Shown: positions 17,973 to 27,433 of the stretch, piece by piece
How the letters are laid out: each line of letters begins with the position of its first letter
Position numbering within the stretch: position 1 is the first letter of the stretch
Assembly (NCBI RefSeq): GCF_900130125.1
Contig: NZ_FQXY01000009.1
Location: forward strand, 845,760-909,759
DNA from: Bacteroides congonensis
GTDB lineage: Bacteria; Bacteroidota; Bacteroidia; Bacteroidales; Bacteroidaceae
Reading direction: 5' to 3'
DNA length: 64,000 nucleotides
Program-made: the position numbers and the translations under genes
The notes under the pieces: generated by a model
What the model was told of the DNA's origin: nothing
The model's input: the letters and a program-made list of their open reading frames with translations, nothing else
Database searches by the model: none

Positions 17973-19412
17973 TTAACTCCTTAAAGACTTTATTATATTA
18001 GTAACACTAAAACGCATAAGACCAAATAACAAAATTGCCATAGAAACCATTGCTATAAGACATTTAATTGCGAATGATAAATATATATTGTCAACAGGAA
18101 GAAAAATCTCCTGTAATAATAATAAAGATATCATTATTATTGCTGACAATAGAGGCATTCTAAGCTGAAATACCATACTTTTAAGATTTGATTCAAACAC
18201 TTTATGATACATCGTATGGTAACTCATAATAAAGTTTATAGTTAAAGAAATCACCCACGACCACGCTACGGCCTCTATTGATGAAAAGCAACTTACTGCT
18301 ATTATCAAACAAGAAACTGTACTGATTGTATTTCTTATTCCTACAAAGAACATCAAATTGGTTGTATTAGATGCTTGAAAAATAGAACCACTTGTTGACA
18401 AAATCATCTGCAAAGGAAGTGACAGGGCTAATATTTTGAAAGCAGGAACAGAAGGATTCCAATTATTACCAAATACAATATTTATTAATTCAAAAGCAGA
18501 GAAGTAAAGAAATACGGCTAATGGAAAGCTAATATGACCAATAAATGTTATTAATTTGTTGTATTTTTCGCCCATCTCTCTCTTTTGTTCTTGCAAAGAA
18601 GATAATACAGGCTGTAAGACTGGAGAAATAACAGATGTTATTTGCTGTAAAGGCATTAACATTAATCGATAAGATTTGTCATAGTAGCCTAAAGCATTCA
18701 TATTCAAAGACCGTCCAATAATAAGTTTATCCAAATTACGGGAAAAATAATTTACAACTTCAAATAGAAATTGATATGCAGAATAAGAAAATATTCTTTT
18801 CAAAGGCTCTTTATCGAATGTCCAATCTATTGCTCTCGGATAATTATACAAATTAAAAACAAACATCAATAGAAGTGATAACAAAGGTGATATTAACAAG
18901 GCATATACCCCCCATCCTGCATAAGCAGCCCATATAGCTAAGGAACATCCCACAATTTGTATCACTAAAGTTCTTATAGCTATCAATTTAAAACGTTGGT
19001 TCTTTAACATTAATGCATTAGGCACTAAATTTATTGATGATAGAAATAGATTAAGGGATAGAAGCTGACAAACATAAATCAATTGCACATTATTATAGAA
19101 TGAAGAAATAAACCAAGAACATGAAAAAAACAACAAAGCAACTATAGTACCTAAGATTATTGTATAGGTAAAAATTGAATCAAGATTCTTAGAAGTCAGG
19201 TCTTTACGCTGTATAATTGCTGGGACAATACCCATAGATGTAAATATGGAAAAAAAAGCAATCATTACAGAAGCCAATGAAACAATTCCAAATTCTTCAG
19301 GACTAACTAATCTAGCTAACACTGCAGATACAATAAGTGCTACAGCCGTAGATGAATATTTCTCTACAGCAGACCAAAACACACCTGTTACTAATTTAGA
19401 TTTTAGCGACAT
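17973..19412 (-). CDS. wzx: Wzx-like polysaccharide flippase (PST/MOP family)
   Basis: 479-residue inner-membrane protein with about twelve to fourteen hydrophobic helices. The N-terminus SLKSKLVTGVFWSAVEKYSS followed by ARLVSPEEFGIVSLASVM is diagnostic of the polysaccharide transport branch of the MOP exporter superfamily. It would flip the undecaprenyl-linked repeat unit to the periplasmic face for polymerisation by the Wzy-like protein. Base composition is clearly AT-rich compared with the export and kinase genes upstream, like the rest of the variable middle of the locus. It begins 74 nt after the small membrane ORF. Confidence 0.88.
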   Translation of the reverse strand: MSLKSKLVTGVFWSAVEKYSSTAVALIVSAVLARLVSPEEFGIVSLASVMIAFFSIFTSMGIVPAIIQRKDLTSKNLDSIFTYTIILGTIVALLFFSCSWFISSFYNNVQLIYVCQLLSLNLFLSSINLVPNALMLKNQRFKLIAIRTLVIQIVGCSLAIWAAYAGWGVYALLISPLLSLLLMFVFNLYNYPRAIDWTFDKEPLKRIFSYSAYQFLFEVVNYFSRNLDKLIIGRSLNMNALGYYDKSYRLMLMPLQQITSVISPVLQPVLSSLQEQKREMGEKYNKLITFIGHISFPLAVFLYFSAFELINIVFGNNWNPSVPAFKILALSLPLQMILSTSGSIFQASNTTNLMFFVGIRNTISTVSCLIIAVSCFSSIEAVAWSWVISLTINFIMSYHTMYHKVFESNLKSMVFQLRMPLLSAIIMISLLLLQEIFLPVDNIYLSFAIKCLIAMVSMAILLFGLMRFSVTNIIKSLRS

Positions 19413-19486
19413 ATCAAATTTTAGTACAAAATGAGACTCTTTCCATTATAAATGAAATAGTAATACACTTCATGTAATCGTAGGTA

Positions 19487-19783
19487 TCAATACGTTGTTT
19501 TACTTCCATTATTGAATAAGAATTTAGAACTGATACACAATCGGATTGGTATTAATAAGCTTACCAATGCCGATAGTGATGCAAGCAAATAATCATCAAA
19601 GTCGATAATGGAGAATTGATGTAAACACATCATTACAATTGATGCAGAACCAATGATATTCAATACAACATACAGCGCCTTATAGTTTTGAAGAAACTCT
19701 GATATTACGATTACTGCGCCAATACTCAGTAACGACAAGAGAATCAATAGAGCGATACCCATGTTAGTATGTTTCATATCCAT
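19487..19783 (-). CDS. Small membrane protein, probable C-terminal stub of an acyltransferase
   Basis: 98-residue protein with three hydrophobic helices. The segment GSASIVMMCLHQFSIIDFDD at about 44-63 matches the I-x-x-x-CLH pattern near the C-terminus of acyltransferase family 3 proteins, followed by the expected last helix (ASLSALVSLLIPIRLCI). This suggests a truncated remnant that kept an ATG, rather than a functional gene. It is flanked by 178 and 74 nt of sequence with no gene, also consistent with decay. An alternative is a small membrane protein of unknown function. Confidence 0.5.
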   Translation of the reverse strand: MDMKHTNMGIALLILLSLLSIGAVIVISEFLQNYKALYVVLNIIGSASIVMMCLHQFSIIDFDDYLLASLSALVSLLIPIRLCISSKFLFNNGSKTTY

Positions 19784-19900
19784 TATACCTACCTAGCAAA
19801 AAATACAATGCACCACTAGAGCTATAGATAAGACAACAATGGTACGAGTAGAAAACACTGAGCAGTGAAAGATCGACATTGATAGCCTATGAGCATATAT

Positions 19901-19932
19901 ATGAAACAACAAGTTGCAAAAGGTTGTTTCAT
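19901..19932. other. 10-bp inverted repeat between ugd and the stub gene
   Basis: ATGAAACAAC and GTTGTTTCAT pair perfectly around a 12-nt loop. There is no T-run beside it, so it is not a standard intrinsic terminator. It might be an attenuator, or the end of a lost mobile element. The rest of 19,784-19,961 shows nothing else I recognise. Confidence 0.35.
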
Positions 19933-19961
19933 TCGTGAAGTAGTTTGTACAGAAGAGCATT

Positions 19962-21275
19962 CTACTTTTCTCCTATTCGGGTATAACTAAATCCCATTTC
20001 TTCCAACTCCACACGATTCCAGATGTTACGTCCATCTACAACATACTTATCAGTCATTACTTTCTGAATCACCTTCCAAGTGGGTAACCGGAATTGTCTC
20101 CATTCAGTCATGAGAAGCAACGCATCCGCACCATCAGCACAATCATAGAGATTTTCGGTATAAGTTACTAGTTCTCCAATACGACGTTTACACTCATTCA
20201 TTGCAATGGGGTCGAACACTCTCACACTAGCACCATCCTTCAGTAATCTATCAATCACCACCAAAGCAGGAGCTTCACGCATATCATCCGTATCGGGTTT
20301 AAAAGCCAAACCTAACAGAGCAATGGTCTTACCTTTTACATCGCCCATCAAACGAATAAGTTTGTCATAAACGATGCTCTTCTGACGATCATTAACTCTC
20401 TCTACAGCTTCAATCACCTCCATGTGATAACCGTTGTCAATACCAGTATGTAACAGAGCTTTCACATCTTTCGGGAAACAGCTACCGCCATACCCGCAAC
20501 CAGCATAAAGAAATTTCTGACCGATACGTACATCTGCCCCTATTCCTTTACGTACATAATCTACGTTGGCACCTACCCGTTCACACAAGTTGGCAATATC
20601 GTTCATAAAACTAATACGAGTAGCCAGCATAGCATTAGCAGCATATTTGGTCATTTCTGCACTAGGAATATCCATAAAAATTACACGGAAATTCTGAAGC
20701 AAGAAAGGTTGATAGAGCTTGGTCATCACCTCTTCTGCTTTTTTACTTTCAATACCTACAACCACACGATCAGGACTCATAAAGTCTTTGATAGCAGCAC
20801 CCTCTTTCAGAAACTCTGGGTTACTGGCTACATCAAAGGGTACATCCATTCCACGTTTATCTAACTCTTCCTGAATGACAGCTTTCACTTTTTGAGCAGT
20901 GCCAACAGGCACGGTAGATTTAGTTACTAAAATAGTGTATTTGTTGATGTTTTGTCCAAACTGCTTGGCTACAGCAAGTACGTATTTCAAATCGGCACTA
21001 CCATCTTCATCCGGAGGAGTTCCTACAGCAGAAAAAACAACTTCCACATCATCCAAAATATCAATCAAATTTGTTGTGAAATTCAATCGTCCATACCCCA
21101 CGTTACGTTTCACCAATTCTTCTAGCCCTGGTTCATAAATGGGCATTTCACCCTTTTTCAGCTTATTAATCTTATTTGCGTCTACATCCACGCAAGTCAC
21201 TGTAGCACCCATTTCAGCAAAACAGGTACCGGACACCAAGCCCACATAGCCTGTGCCAACAATTGCTATTTTCAT
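19962..21275 (-). CDS. ugd: UDP-glucose 6-dehydrogenase
   Basis: 437-residue NAD-dependent dehydrogenase that makes UDP-glucuronate for the capsule. MKIAIVGTGYVGLVSGTCFA is the NAD-binding loop, PIYEPGLEEL and NPEFLKEGAA are conserved substrate-binding segments, and GCGYGGSCFPKD at about 259-270 contains the catalytic cysteine. LLGLAFKPDTDDMREAPAL belongs to the UDP-binding C-terminal domain. Length is normal for the UGD/AlgD family. It sits downstream of an IS66 remnant that separates it from the Wzc-like gene. A UDP-ManNAc dehydrogenase role is less likely given the close match to UGD motifs. Confidence 0.92.
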   Translation of the reverse strand: MKIAIVGTGYVGLVSGTCFAEMGATVTCVDVDANKINKLKKGEMPIYEPGLEELVKRNVGYGRLNFTTNLIDILDDVEVVFSAVGTPPDEDGSADLKYVLAVAKQFGQNINKYTILVTKSTVPVGTAQKVKAVIQEELDKRGMDVPFDVASNPEFLKEGAAIKDFMSPDRVVVGIESKKAEEVMTKLYQPFLLQNFRVIFMDIPSAEMTKYAANAMLATRISFMNDIANLCERVGANVDYVRKGIGADVRIGQKFLYAGCGYGGSCFPKDVKALLHTGIDNGYHMEVIEAVERVNDRQKSIVYDKLIRLMGDVKGKTIALLGLAFKPDTDDMREAPALVVIDRLLKDGASVRVFDPIAMNECKRRIGELVTYTENLYDCADGADALLLMTEWRQFRLPTWKVIQKVMTDKYVVDGRNIWNRVELEEMGFSYTRIGEK

Positions 21276-21495
21276 ATATTGTTATTGATTAAAATCTTGT
21301 AATCTCATGCAGAATTGAGTATATATCTCACAGAGGGGGGCAATTAGAAGTATTTACATATACAAAAAGATGTTAGTACCCAATTTTAAACATCTCCCCT
21401 TTATACAAGCACTTTTTGCAAGTTGCCGTATTTTAAGCTGTTATATATAAACGTTTGCGTAACTATTGGTATGTTGCTAATCCAATCTTATTTGG
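21276..21495. other. Intergenic stretch between IS66 remnant and ugd
   Basis: No ORF is seen. The sequence may carry the ugd leader, but I find no convincing TTTG/TAnnTTTG promoter pair. It may be non-coding flank left by the decayed IS66 element. Confidence 0.4.
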
Positions 21496-21950
21496 TTACA
21501 GACTATAAAAATATCTACAACCGTTAAAGATATTAGTAAAAAACTTACCTAAATAATCCCCTATAGTTCTACCTTGCAGCTTCACTGTACAGATTATATG
21601 GACAGGAAACTGATATTTCATCCACTTCACCAATACTCGAAATAAAGCATGAAGTACGTTAAGTTGTCAGTGAAGCAACAGCACGTTCTACCACATTGTT
21701 ATCTACCTAACAACTACCATCTTTAAAATAAGCAAAAATATTGTCCCCCAAAACAAATATCCAGATAATTTAAGGCTGTAAATAGATAAGCTACGACTTT
21801 AGAAGGAGACTTGGCTTTCTCTATTTTCAAATGTTGCCTGTAGGCTATCTTGTTTTCAGATACCTTCCAATAAGTACCTCTTTCCTTTACTATTATGCCC
21901 CTCATCAATATTAAGGACTGATTTACTTCCAATAGATAGAAAAATGACAA
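21496..21950 (-). pseudogene. Decayed IS66-family transposase C-terminus
   Basis: Reading the minus strand with frame changes recovers the C-terminal signature of IS66 TnpC. AKSPSKVVAYLFTALNYLD is followed in a shifted frame by DNIFAYFKDGSC, a stop, then VDNNVVERAVASLTT, the E/D-x-x-N-N-x-x-E-R motif around the catalytic glutamate. After another shift comes IICTVKLQGRTIGDYLGKFF then TNIFNGC, ending at a stop at 21,496. Several stops and frameshifts make it non-functional. It lies between ugd and the Wzc-like gene, so an insertion once interrupted this operon. No intact terminal inverted repeats were identified. Confidence 0.72.
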
Positions 21951-21960
21951 AATGTTATAT

Positions 21961-24375
21961 TCATTTTACTTTATGTTCTCCATAACCATACCCATATCCG
22001 TATCGCTTTCCATAACCATAATACTTACCGTATTTACCATAACCATAGTAATAGCCATATTTCTTCTTCTGAAGATCCAAACCATTGATGACAATACAGA
22101 GATTAGGCAATTTGTTATTCTCGGCAAGGTCGTTGATCAAAGTAAACTCAGCCTTACGGGTGTAATCAGCACGGCATACATAAACTGATAAGTTCGCTAC
22201 ACGTCCTATGAGCAAAGTATCTGTCACCATACCTACAGGAGCAGTATCCAGTATCACATAGTCAAAATTCTTCTTCAGTGTTTCAACAGCCTTCTCCAAT
22301 CCATCACGAGCCAATAACTCTGTTGGATTAGGCGGAACTGTTCCACCGGGAAGAATATATAAGTTCTTGTTTATATCAGAAGGCTGTACCAAATCCATCA
22401 GATTTATAGCAGGATTAGTCAGAAACTGGGTAATACCATGCTCTTTCTTAGGTATGTTGAAGACCTTGTTCAAGCCCGGCTTACGAATATCAAGTCCAAC
22501 AATCACAACTTTCTTGCCTAACAAAGAAAGGCTGATAGCCAAATTGGCAGAAACAAAGGACTTACCCTCACCACTAATAGTAGAAGTCACCAGAATTACA
22601 TTCTTACCATTTTCAAGCATGAACTGAAGATTGGTACGAACATTACGGAAGGTTTCACTCATCAAATTATTCTGATTCTCAAATACAGCAATAGAACCAT
22701 TTTTCTCATCGGCTAGCGGAACATCACCAATAACAGGAATCGAAGTCAGTTTTTCAACATCAGCACGACCTTCTACCTTGAACTTGGTCAGACCAATCAG
22801 ATAAATGATACCTACCGGAATACCTATTCCGAATACCAAAGCTGCCAAATAAATAGTCATCCTCTTTGGGGAAATCGGAGCACCGTCCGCCTGTGCCTCG
22901 TCAATAATCTTGGCATTATTGGCTATAGCGGCCAGGACAATGGCGTTCTCCTCACGCTTTTGAAGCAGCATCAAGTACAAGCCAGACTTGATCTCCTGTT
23001 GGCGGGCAATACTAACAAATTGTCGTTCCTGAGTGGGAGCGTCACTGATACGACGGGAATAACGGCCTGCTTCACGGGCCAAATCAGCCCTAGTGATCTC
23101 AAGACCTTTCAGCGTTGCATCCAAGGTGGTTTGTATATTACCACGCATTGCACGGATGCTGGCATTAAGATTTACAATTGCCGGATTGCTTTCCGTTGAT
23201 GTACGCAACAGACGGTTACGCTCGGACACCATTTCATTATATCGATCAATTGCACTCGCTACACCCGCATCTTGTAAACCGACATTTGAAGGCAAGACTT
23301 CATATTCGTTACCCTGCAGATATCTTTGTAAATCCATAACAAGATTAATCTGCGTCTGATTCTCCACACGCTTCTTCTCGTATTCGGCATTACCAGCCAA
23401 AGCTATCTGGGCTTCACTGCTCAAATCCGTGATACCAGCGCTACGCTTGAAGTTCTCCAAATCACGCTCCGTACTGCCTAGTTCTTTTGAAATGATACCA
23501 ATACGCTCGTCAATAAACTCTGCCGTCCTCTGAGCCACCTCATTCTTGTCATTATTGGCATTGATATTATACATTTCAAGCAGCTTATCTATATAGTCCT
23601 TACCACGCTGAGTATTAGAATTCTTGAGTGAAACGGTCACTACAGAAGTAGCCTTCGAGGTAGGAATTATTGACAGAGAACCAGCATAACCCTTCGCCAC
23701 GGAAAAAGGTCTGTTAATATAAGCCGTGATATGACGTTCTTTCGTAACACTCTCCGGATGGATAGGTGATAAGGTATCGTTATTCGTAAAAAAAGCAATT
23801 GTACCTTCGTCGGTCGGAAGTACGGCAGGCAATTTCTCAAAACGTTTCCGATACTCCTTTTCTCCCACCCTGATTTGTACATCCATCACACCGGAAGGTT
23901 GTAAGGACATACCCACCTTCATTGTCTGCGGAAGTTTGTCTGCTTCCTGTGGAGTCAAGCTTACCAGAACTGGGGAAGTACGATACAATTCCTTTTTGGG
24001 AAACCTATCCTCGTCCATATAAGTTACAAATAATCCCAAAGCACTAACCACCTCCCTTGCCAATGTCCTGGAACTCAAAACTTCAATTTCATTCTCTATA
24101 TTACTCGATGAAGAGACAAATCCGTTCATCCCCATCTTCTCCAGTTCGGAAGACATATTCGCACCGCCTCCTTTCTTCTCATCCTTAATCAAGACAGTGG
24201 CAGAAATATTATATACAGGTGTTGTCAGACGTAGATATCCCCATGCAACAGCAACACATACTATCACCGAAACTACGAACCATGGCCAATGAATCAGATA
24301 ACGGAAAAGGATTTCCTGAATGTTGATCTGTTCTTCGGATTGTGTCCCCGTTCTTTCCTTTCTTTCCTCAATCAT
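21961..24375 (-). CDS. wzc: Wzc-like polysaccharide co-polymerase with BY-kinase domain
   Basis: 804-residue inner-membrane protein controlling capsule chain length and export. Residues about 30-50 form the first helix (WFVVSVIVCVAVAWGYL) before a Wzz domain. A long coiled-coil periplasmic part follows, then the second helix near 500-520 (IYLAALVFGIGIPVGIIYLI). The cytoplasmic kinase domain has Walker A TSTISGEGKSF near 598 and Walker A' VVIVGLDIRKPG near 625. The extreme C-terminus is a Tyr/Gly/Lys-rich tail with more than ten tyrosines (KKKYGYYYGYGKYGKYYGYG and on), the autophosphorylation cluster of BY-kinases. It starts 9 nt after the Wza-like gene, and the two should work as one export machine. 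Confidence 0.93.
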   Translation of the reverse strand: MIEERKERTGTQSEEQINIQEILFRYLIHWPWFVVSVIVCVAVAWGYLRLTTPVYNISATVLIKDEKKGGGANMSSELEKMGMNGFVSSSSNIENEIEVLSSRTLAREVVSALGLFVTYMDEDRFPKKELYRTSPVLVSLTPQEADKLPQTMKVGMSLQPSGVMDVQIRVGEKEYRKRFEKLPAVLPTDEGTIAFFTNNDTLSPIHPESVTKERHITAYINRPFSVAKGYAGSLSIIPTSKATSVVTVSLKNSNTQRGKDYIDKLLEMYNINANNDKNEVAQRTAEFIDERIGIISKELGSTERDLENFKRSAGITDLSSEAQIALAGNAEYEKKRVENQTQINLVMDLQRYLQGNEYEVLPSNVGLQDAGVASAIDRYNEMVSERNRLLRTSTESNPAIVNLNASIRAMRGNIQTTLDATLKGLEITRADLAREAGRYSRRISDAPTQERQFVSIARQQEIKSGLYLMLLQKREENAIVLAAIANNAKIIDEAQADGAPISPKRMTIYLAALVFGIGIPVGIIYLIGLTKFKVEGRADVEKLTSIPVIGDVPLADEKNGSIAVFENQNNLMSETFRNVRTNLQFMLENGKNVILVTSTISGEGKSFVSANLAISLSLLGKKVVIVGLDIRKPGLNKVFNIPKKEHGITQFLTNPAINLMDLVQPSDINKNLYILPGGTVPPNPTELLARDGLEKAVETLKKNFDYVILDTAPVGMVTDTLLIGRVANLSVYVCRADYTRKAEFTLINDLAENNKLPNLCIVINGLDLQKKKYGYYYGYGKYGKYYGYGKRYGYGYGYGEHKVK

Positions 24376-24384
24376 ACTACAATG

Positions 24385-25221
24385 CTACTTTTTGAAGATT
24401 GTTACTAATATACTTGCCAATGACACTAAAACAGAGGTAGCAGAGAACCAAAGACTTGTACTATTACTGATATCCGAATTGCGTGCCTTCGCCTTATTCG
24501 GAGTCACATACACAATATCATTCTGCTGCAACCAATAATAAGGGGAAAGAAGAATTTCGGCCTTATTCAAATCCAATGTTATAATCAACTGCTTACCGTC
24601 AGCACCTTCACGAATCAGCTTTACATTGTCACGGATTCCATAAATGGTCATATCACCTGCCATGGCCAAAGCCTCCAACAGGTTCACTTTCTCATTACTG
24701 ACAGTAAATGTGCCGGGACGAGCGACTTCACCTAACACGGAGATTTTATAATTGACCATACGGGCTGTGACAATCGGAGTTTCTTTAATATAGGGCTTCA
24801 GTTTCTCCACTATCATTTGCTCCACCTCCTTTTTGGTCAGCCCACCTACTTTCAATATCCCCAATACAGGGAAATTGATATTACCCTCATTATCCACCAG
24901 ATAAGTCTGTTGGGAAGATTGGCTCCCCCCCTGTGAGTTCCCGGAAGTCAAACCAACGGAACCAACCACTCCCAGGTTGAAAGGAGCTGCCAATTCAGGG
25001 TTCGTACATGACACCATGATAGTAAGCTGATCCTTAGGCATTATCCTGGCATCATACAGAGTTTCCTGTTGGGCAATCTGTCCCACAACTTCAGAGTCCT
25101 GTAGATAGGGGACTTTCTTGTATGACTGGCAGGAAGCAAGCAGAAAGAGTATAAACAGGCAGGGAAGTATTCCACCGACTTTTTTCTGCATACTTGCAGC
25201 AATGCAAAATGAATTGTTCAT
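24385..25221 (-). CDS. wza: Wza/BexD-like polysaccharide export lipoprotein
   Basis: Outer-membrane polysaccharide export protein. From ATG 25,221 the product is 278 residues. The hydrophobic stretch ILPCLFILFLLASC ends in a lipobox (LASC), giving a lipoprotein. DARIMPKDQLTIMVSCTNPE starts the Poly_export domain, and SVLGEVARPGTFTVSNEKVN is an SLBB-type repeat. A C-terminal hydrophobic helix (TSVLVSLASILVTIF) is typical of the Bacteroidetes version. The frame is open 13 codons further upstream, but that would overlap the previous gene by 26 nt. ATG 25,221 leaves a 13-nt gap and is preferred; ATG 25,191 is also possible. Confidence 0.9.
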   Translation of the reverse strand: MNNSFCIAASMQKKVGGILPCLFILFLLASCQSYKKVPYLQDSEVVGQIAQQETLYDARIMPKDQLTIMVSCTNPELAAPFNLGVVGSVGLTSGNSQGGSQSSQQTYLVDNEGNINFPVLGILKVGGLTKKEVEQMIVEKLKPYIKETPIVTARMVNYKISVLGEVARPGTFTVSNEKVNLLEALAMAGDMTIYGIRDNVKLIREGADGKQLIITLDLNKAEILLSPYYWLQQNDIVYVTPNKAKARNSDISNSTSLWFSATSVLVSLASILVTIFKK

Positions 25222-25234
25222 AATATATTCTAGT

Positions 25235-27166
25235 TTATTGTTCTTTATCCAGCACCTCAAACCGCGGAGAATTCTTTGATTTGAATTCAGGAACCACTTT
25301 CTTCATCAGTCTGACCGTATCCATGATCTTAACCGCACGGGAAAGTCTCTCAAACTCTGTGTACGTATCAAGGATATCGGCATACTCATACCGACGGACT
25401 TTAGCTATCATTATCTTCTTGTTCTCAGTCGGAAGCGTATTTTCCTTATCACTCAATACCTCTTCATAAAGTTTCTCACCAGGGCGCAAACCGGTGAATT
25501 CAATCTTGATATCCTCTCCCGGACGATAACCAGCCAGTTCAATCATGCGGGTAGCCAGATCGACAATCTTCACAGCCTTACCCATCTCAAAGACAAAAAT
25601 CTCATTACCCTCTCCCATCGTAGCGGCTTCCATCACCAAACGGCAAGCCTCAGGAATAGTCATAAAGAAGCGGATGATATCAGGATGAGTAACTGTGACA
25701 GGACCGCCATTCTCAATCTGTTCTCTAAAGCGAGGGATAACTGAACCGTTACTGCCCAATACATTACCGAAACGGGTAGTGATGAATTTGGTATGGCCTT
25801 TCACTTTTCCCTCACGGATGGCACATCCCAGACTCTGTACATAGATTTCCGCCAGACGTTTGGAACAGCCCATCACATTGGTAGGATTAACTGCTTTATC
25901 GGTAGAGACCATGACCATTTTTTCCGCACCATACTCCACCGCCATATCAGCTACCTGACGGGAACCTGTGACATTCACCAGAACAGCTTCGCAGGGATTT
26001 TCCTCCATCAAAGGCACATGTTTGTAAGCGGCGGCATGAAAGACAATTTGCGGATGATAGAGATCGAATACCATGCGTACGCGTTCTTTCACACGCACAT
26101 CGCCAATCACCGGAATAAAATCTATGGCAGGATATTTTTTCTCAAATTCAAGACGGACATTATGTAAAGGAGTCTCGGCAGAGTCAAACATGATGAGTTT
26201 CCGAATACCCATCTGTACAAGCTGACGGCAAAGTTCACTACCGATACTACCTGCTGCACCGGTTACCAACACAACTTTGCCCCGGAACTCTTCAGCAACC
26301 TGACGAAGATTGATGTTTATTTCAGCACGACCCAGCAAGTCTTCAATCTTAATGGGACGTATCCACTGATGGAAATTACCGTCGGAATCCGCCTCACTGA
26401 TAGTGGGAGCAATCAGAGTTTTAAGAGCATTGCTTTTACAATATTCCAAAAGACGGTTTTCCTCCAGACGGGTATCCTCATAACGGGCAAAAAGAATACC
26501 CTTAATACCACGCTTACGTATTATATAGTCAACATCCGATTCATTTTCAAAATAATAAATAGGAAGATCCGCCAAGTGGCGACGGCTGTTGTTTTTGCCA
26601 TAGACATAAAAGCCTGCAACCTTATAATGTGCACTGTCACGGAGACGCAACTTCAAGGCCACACTCTCCTCGTCAACACCATAAATAAGGATACGTGTAT
26701 TCTTCTTATTTACCCAATCCAACAAAAAATCGTAAGTGATGATAAGTGAAACACGAAAGACCGTCAGCGCAGCCAGCGTCAACAAACCGTCAAACAGAAG
26801 GTAGGAGACTTTATAATTATCAAGTAGCTGTGTGTCGGATATAATCCAGAAAGAAATCACGGACAAACATCCTATCTTGAATAATACAGCGCACATGATA
26901 CGCCAAAGCTCGCGTGCCTGAGAAAAACGGATGGTATTGCGATAGGTGTGAAACAATAAGGCTCCGGCAACACTTGCCACCAAAGAAACACCGACAAACT
27001 GACAAAGCATCCAGTCGCTCATCGGAACATGCGCCATATAATGAATGACAGCATAAGCGACCAATGAACATAAGACAGATACCACCGTATCAATACCCAA
27101 AATGATCCAATAACTCAAATAGTTCTTACGAGCGTATTGAGCTATACCCCTTAATGTTTTTTCCAT
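25235..27166 (-). CDS. Membrane-anchored UDP-GlcNAc 4,6-dehydratase-like protein (CapD/WbpM family)
   Basis: 643 residues from the ATG at 27,166 (MEKTLRGIAQ). The N-terminal part has four membrane helices, followed by a CoA-binding-like Rossmann region (TRILIYGVDEESVALKLR). The catalytic SDR domain has VVLVTGAAGSIGSELCRQLV as the NAD(P) loop and MVSTDKAVNPTNVMGCSKR, the modified active-site motif with Met in place of Tyr seen in WbpM/CapD enzymes. The expected reaction is UDP-GlcNAc to UDP-4-keto-6-deoxy-GlcNAc, which the reductase/epimerase at 580-1,518 could finish. The frame extends 10 codons upstream, but the internal ATG fits the family start better. Confidence 0.9.
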   Translation of the reverse strand: MEKTLRGIAQYARKNYLSYWIILGIDTVVSVLCSLVAYAVIHYMAHVPMSDWMLCQFVGVSLVASVAGALLFHTYRNTIRFSQARELWRIMCAVLFKIGCLSVISFWIISDTQLLDNYKVSYLLFDGLLTLAALTVFRVSLIITYDFLLDWVNKKNTRILIYGVDEESVALKLRLRDSAHYKVAGFYVYGKNNSRRHLADLPIYYFENESDVDYIIRKRGIKGILFARYEDTRLEENRLLEYCKSNALKTLIAPTISEADSDGNFHQWIRPIKIEDLLGRAEININLRQVAEEFRGKVVLVTGAAGSIGSELCRQLVQMGIRKLIMFDSAETPLHNVRLEFEKKYPAIDFIPVIGDVRVKERVRMVFDLYHPQIVFHAAAYKHVPLMEENPCEAVLVNVTGSRQVADMAVEYGAEKMVMVSTDKAVNPTNVMGCSKRLAEIYVQSLGCAIREGKVKGHTKFITTRFGNVLGSNGSVIPRFREQIENGGPVTVTHPDIIRFFMTIPEACRLVMEAATMGEGNEIFVFEMGKAVKIVDLATRMIELAGYRPGEDIKIEFTGLRPGEKLYEEVLSDKENTLPTENKKIMIAKVRRYEYADILDTYTEFERLSRAVKIMDTVRLMKKVVPEFKSKNSPRFEVLDKEQ

Positions 27167-27296
27167 TATAGTATAAACGAATAAATTATATTTCAAATTG
27201 ACTGATTTGATCGATAATTATCACCTTCTGATAGTTACGCACACTTCTACACTGCATCTTTCAAAAGATACAATTTATCAATACTTTCATGGATTT

Positions 27297-27410
27297 TTAT
27301 TTATTCGAGAGGTCACCGGTATATGTATCTGATTTTTCATCACCGATGTCTGATAGACTGTCTGCTAGATTTCGCAAACTTTCATTACATTCTTGTAGTA
27401 GAATCCCCAT
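27297..27410 (-). CDS. Possible 37-residue ORF between upxY and the dehydratase gene
   Basis: ATG at 27,410 opens a short acidic ORF beginning MGILLQECNESLRNLADSLS. It lies 23 nt after the upxY stop and 130 nt before the dehydratase start. In many Bacteroides capsule loci this slot holds upxZ (about 160 residues), which is absent here. The peptide shows no recognisable domain. It could be an upxZ remnant, a leader peptide or chance. The rest of the 27,197-27,433 gap contains no other signal I recognise. Confidence 0.3.
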   Translation of the reverse strand: MGILLQECNESLRNLADSLSDIGDEKSDTYTGDLSNK

Positions 27411-27433
27411 ACCCCCATAAAATAAACAGATGA

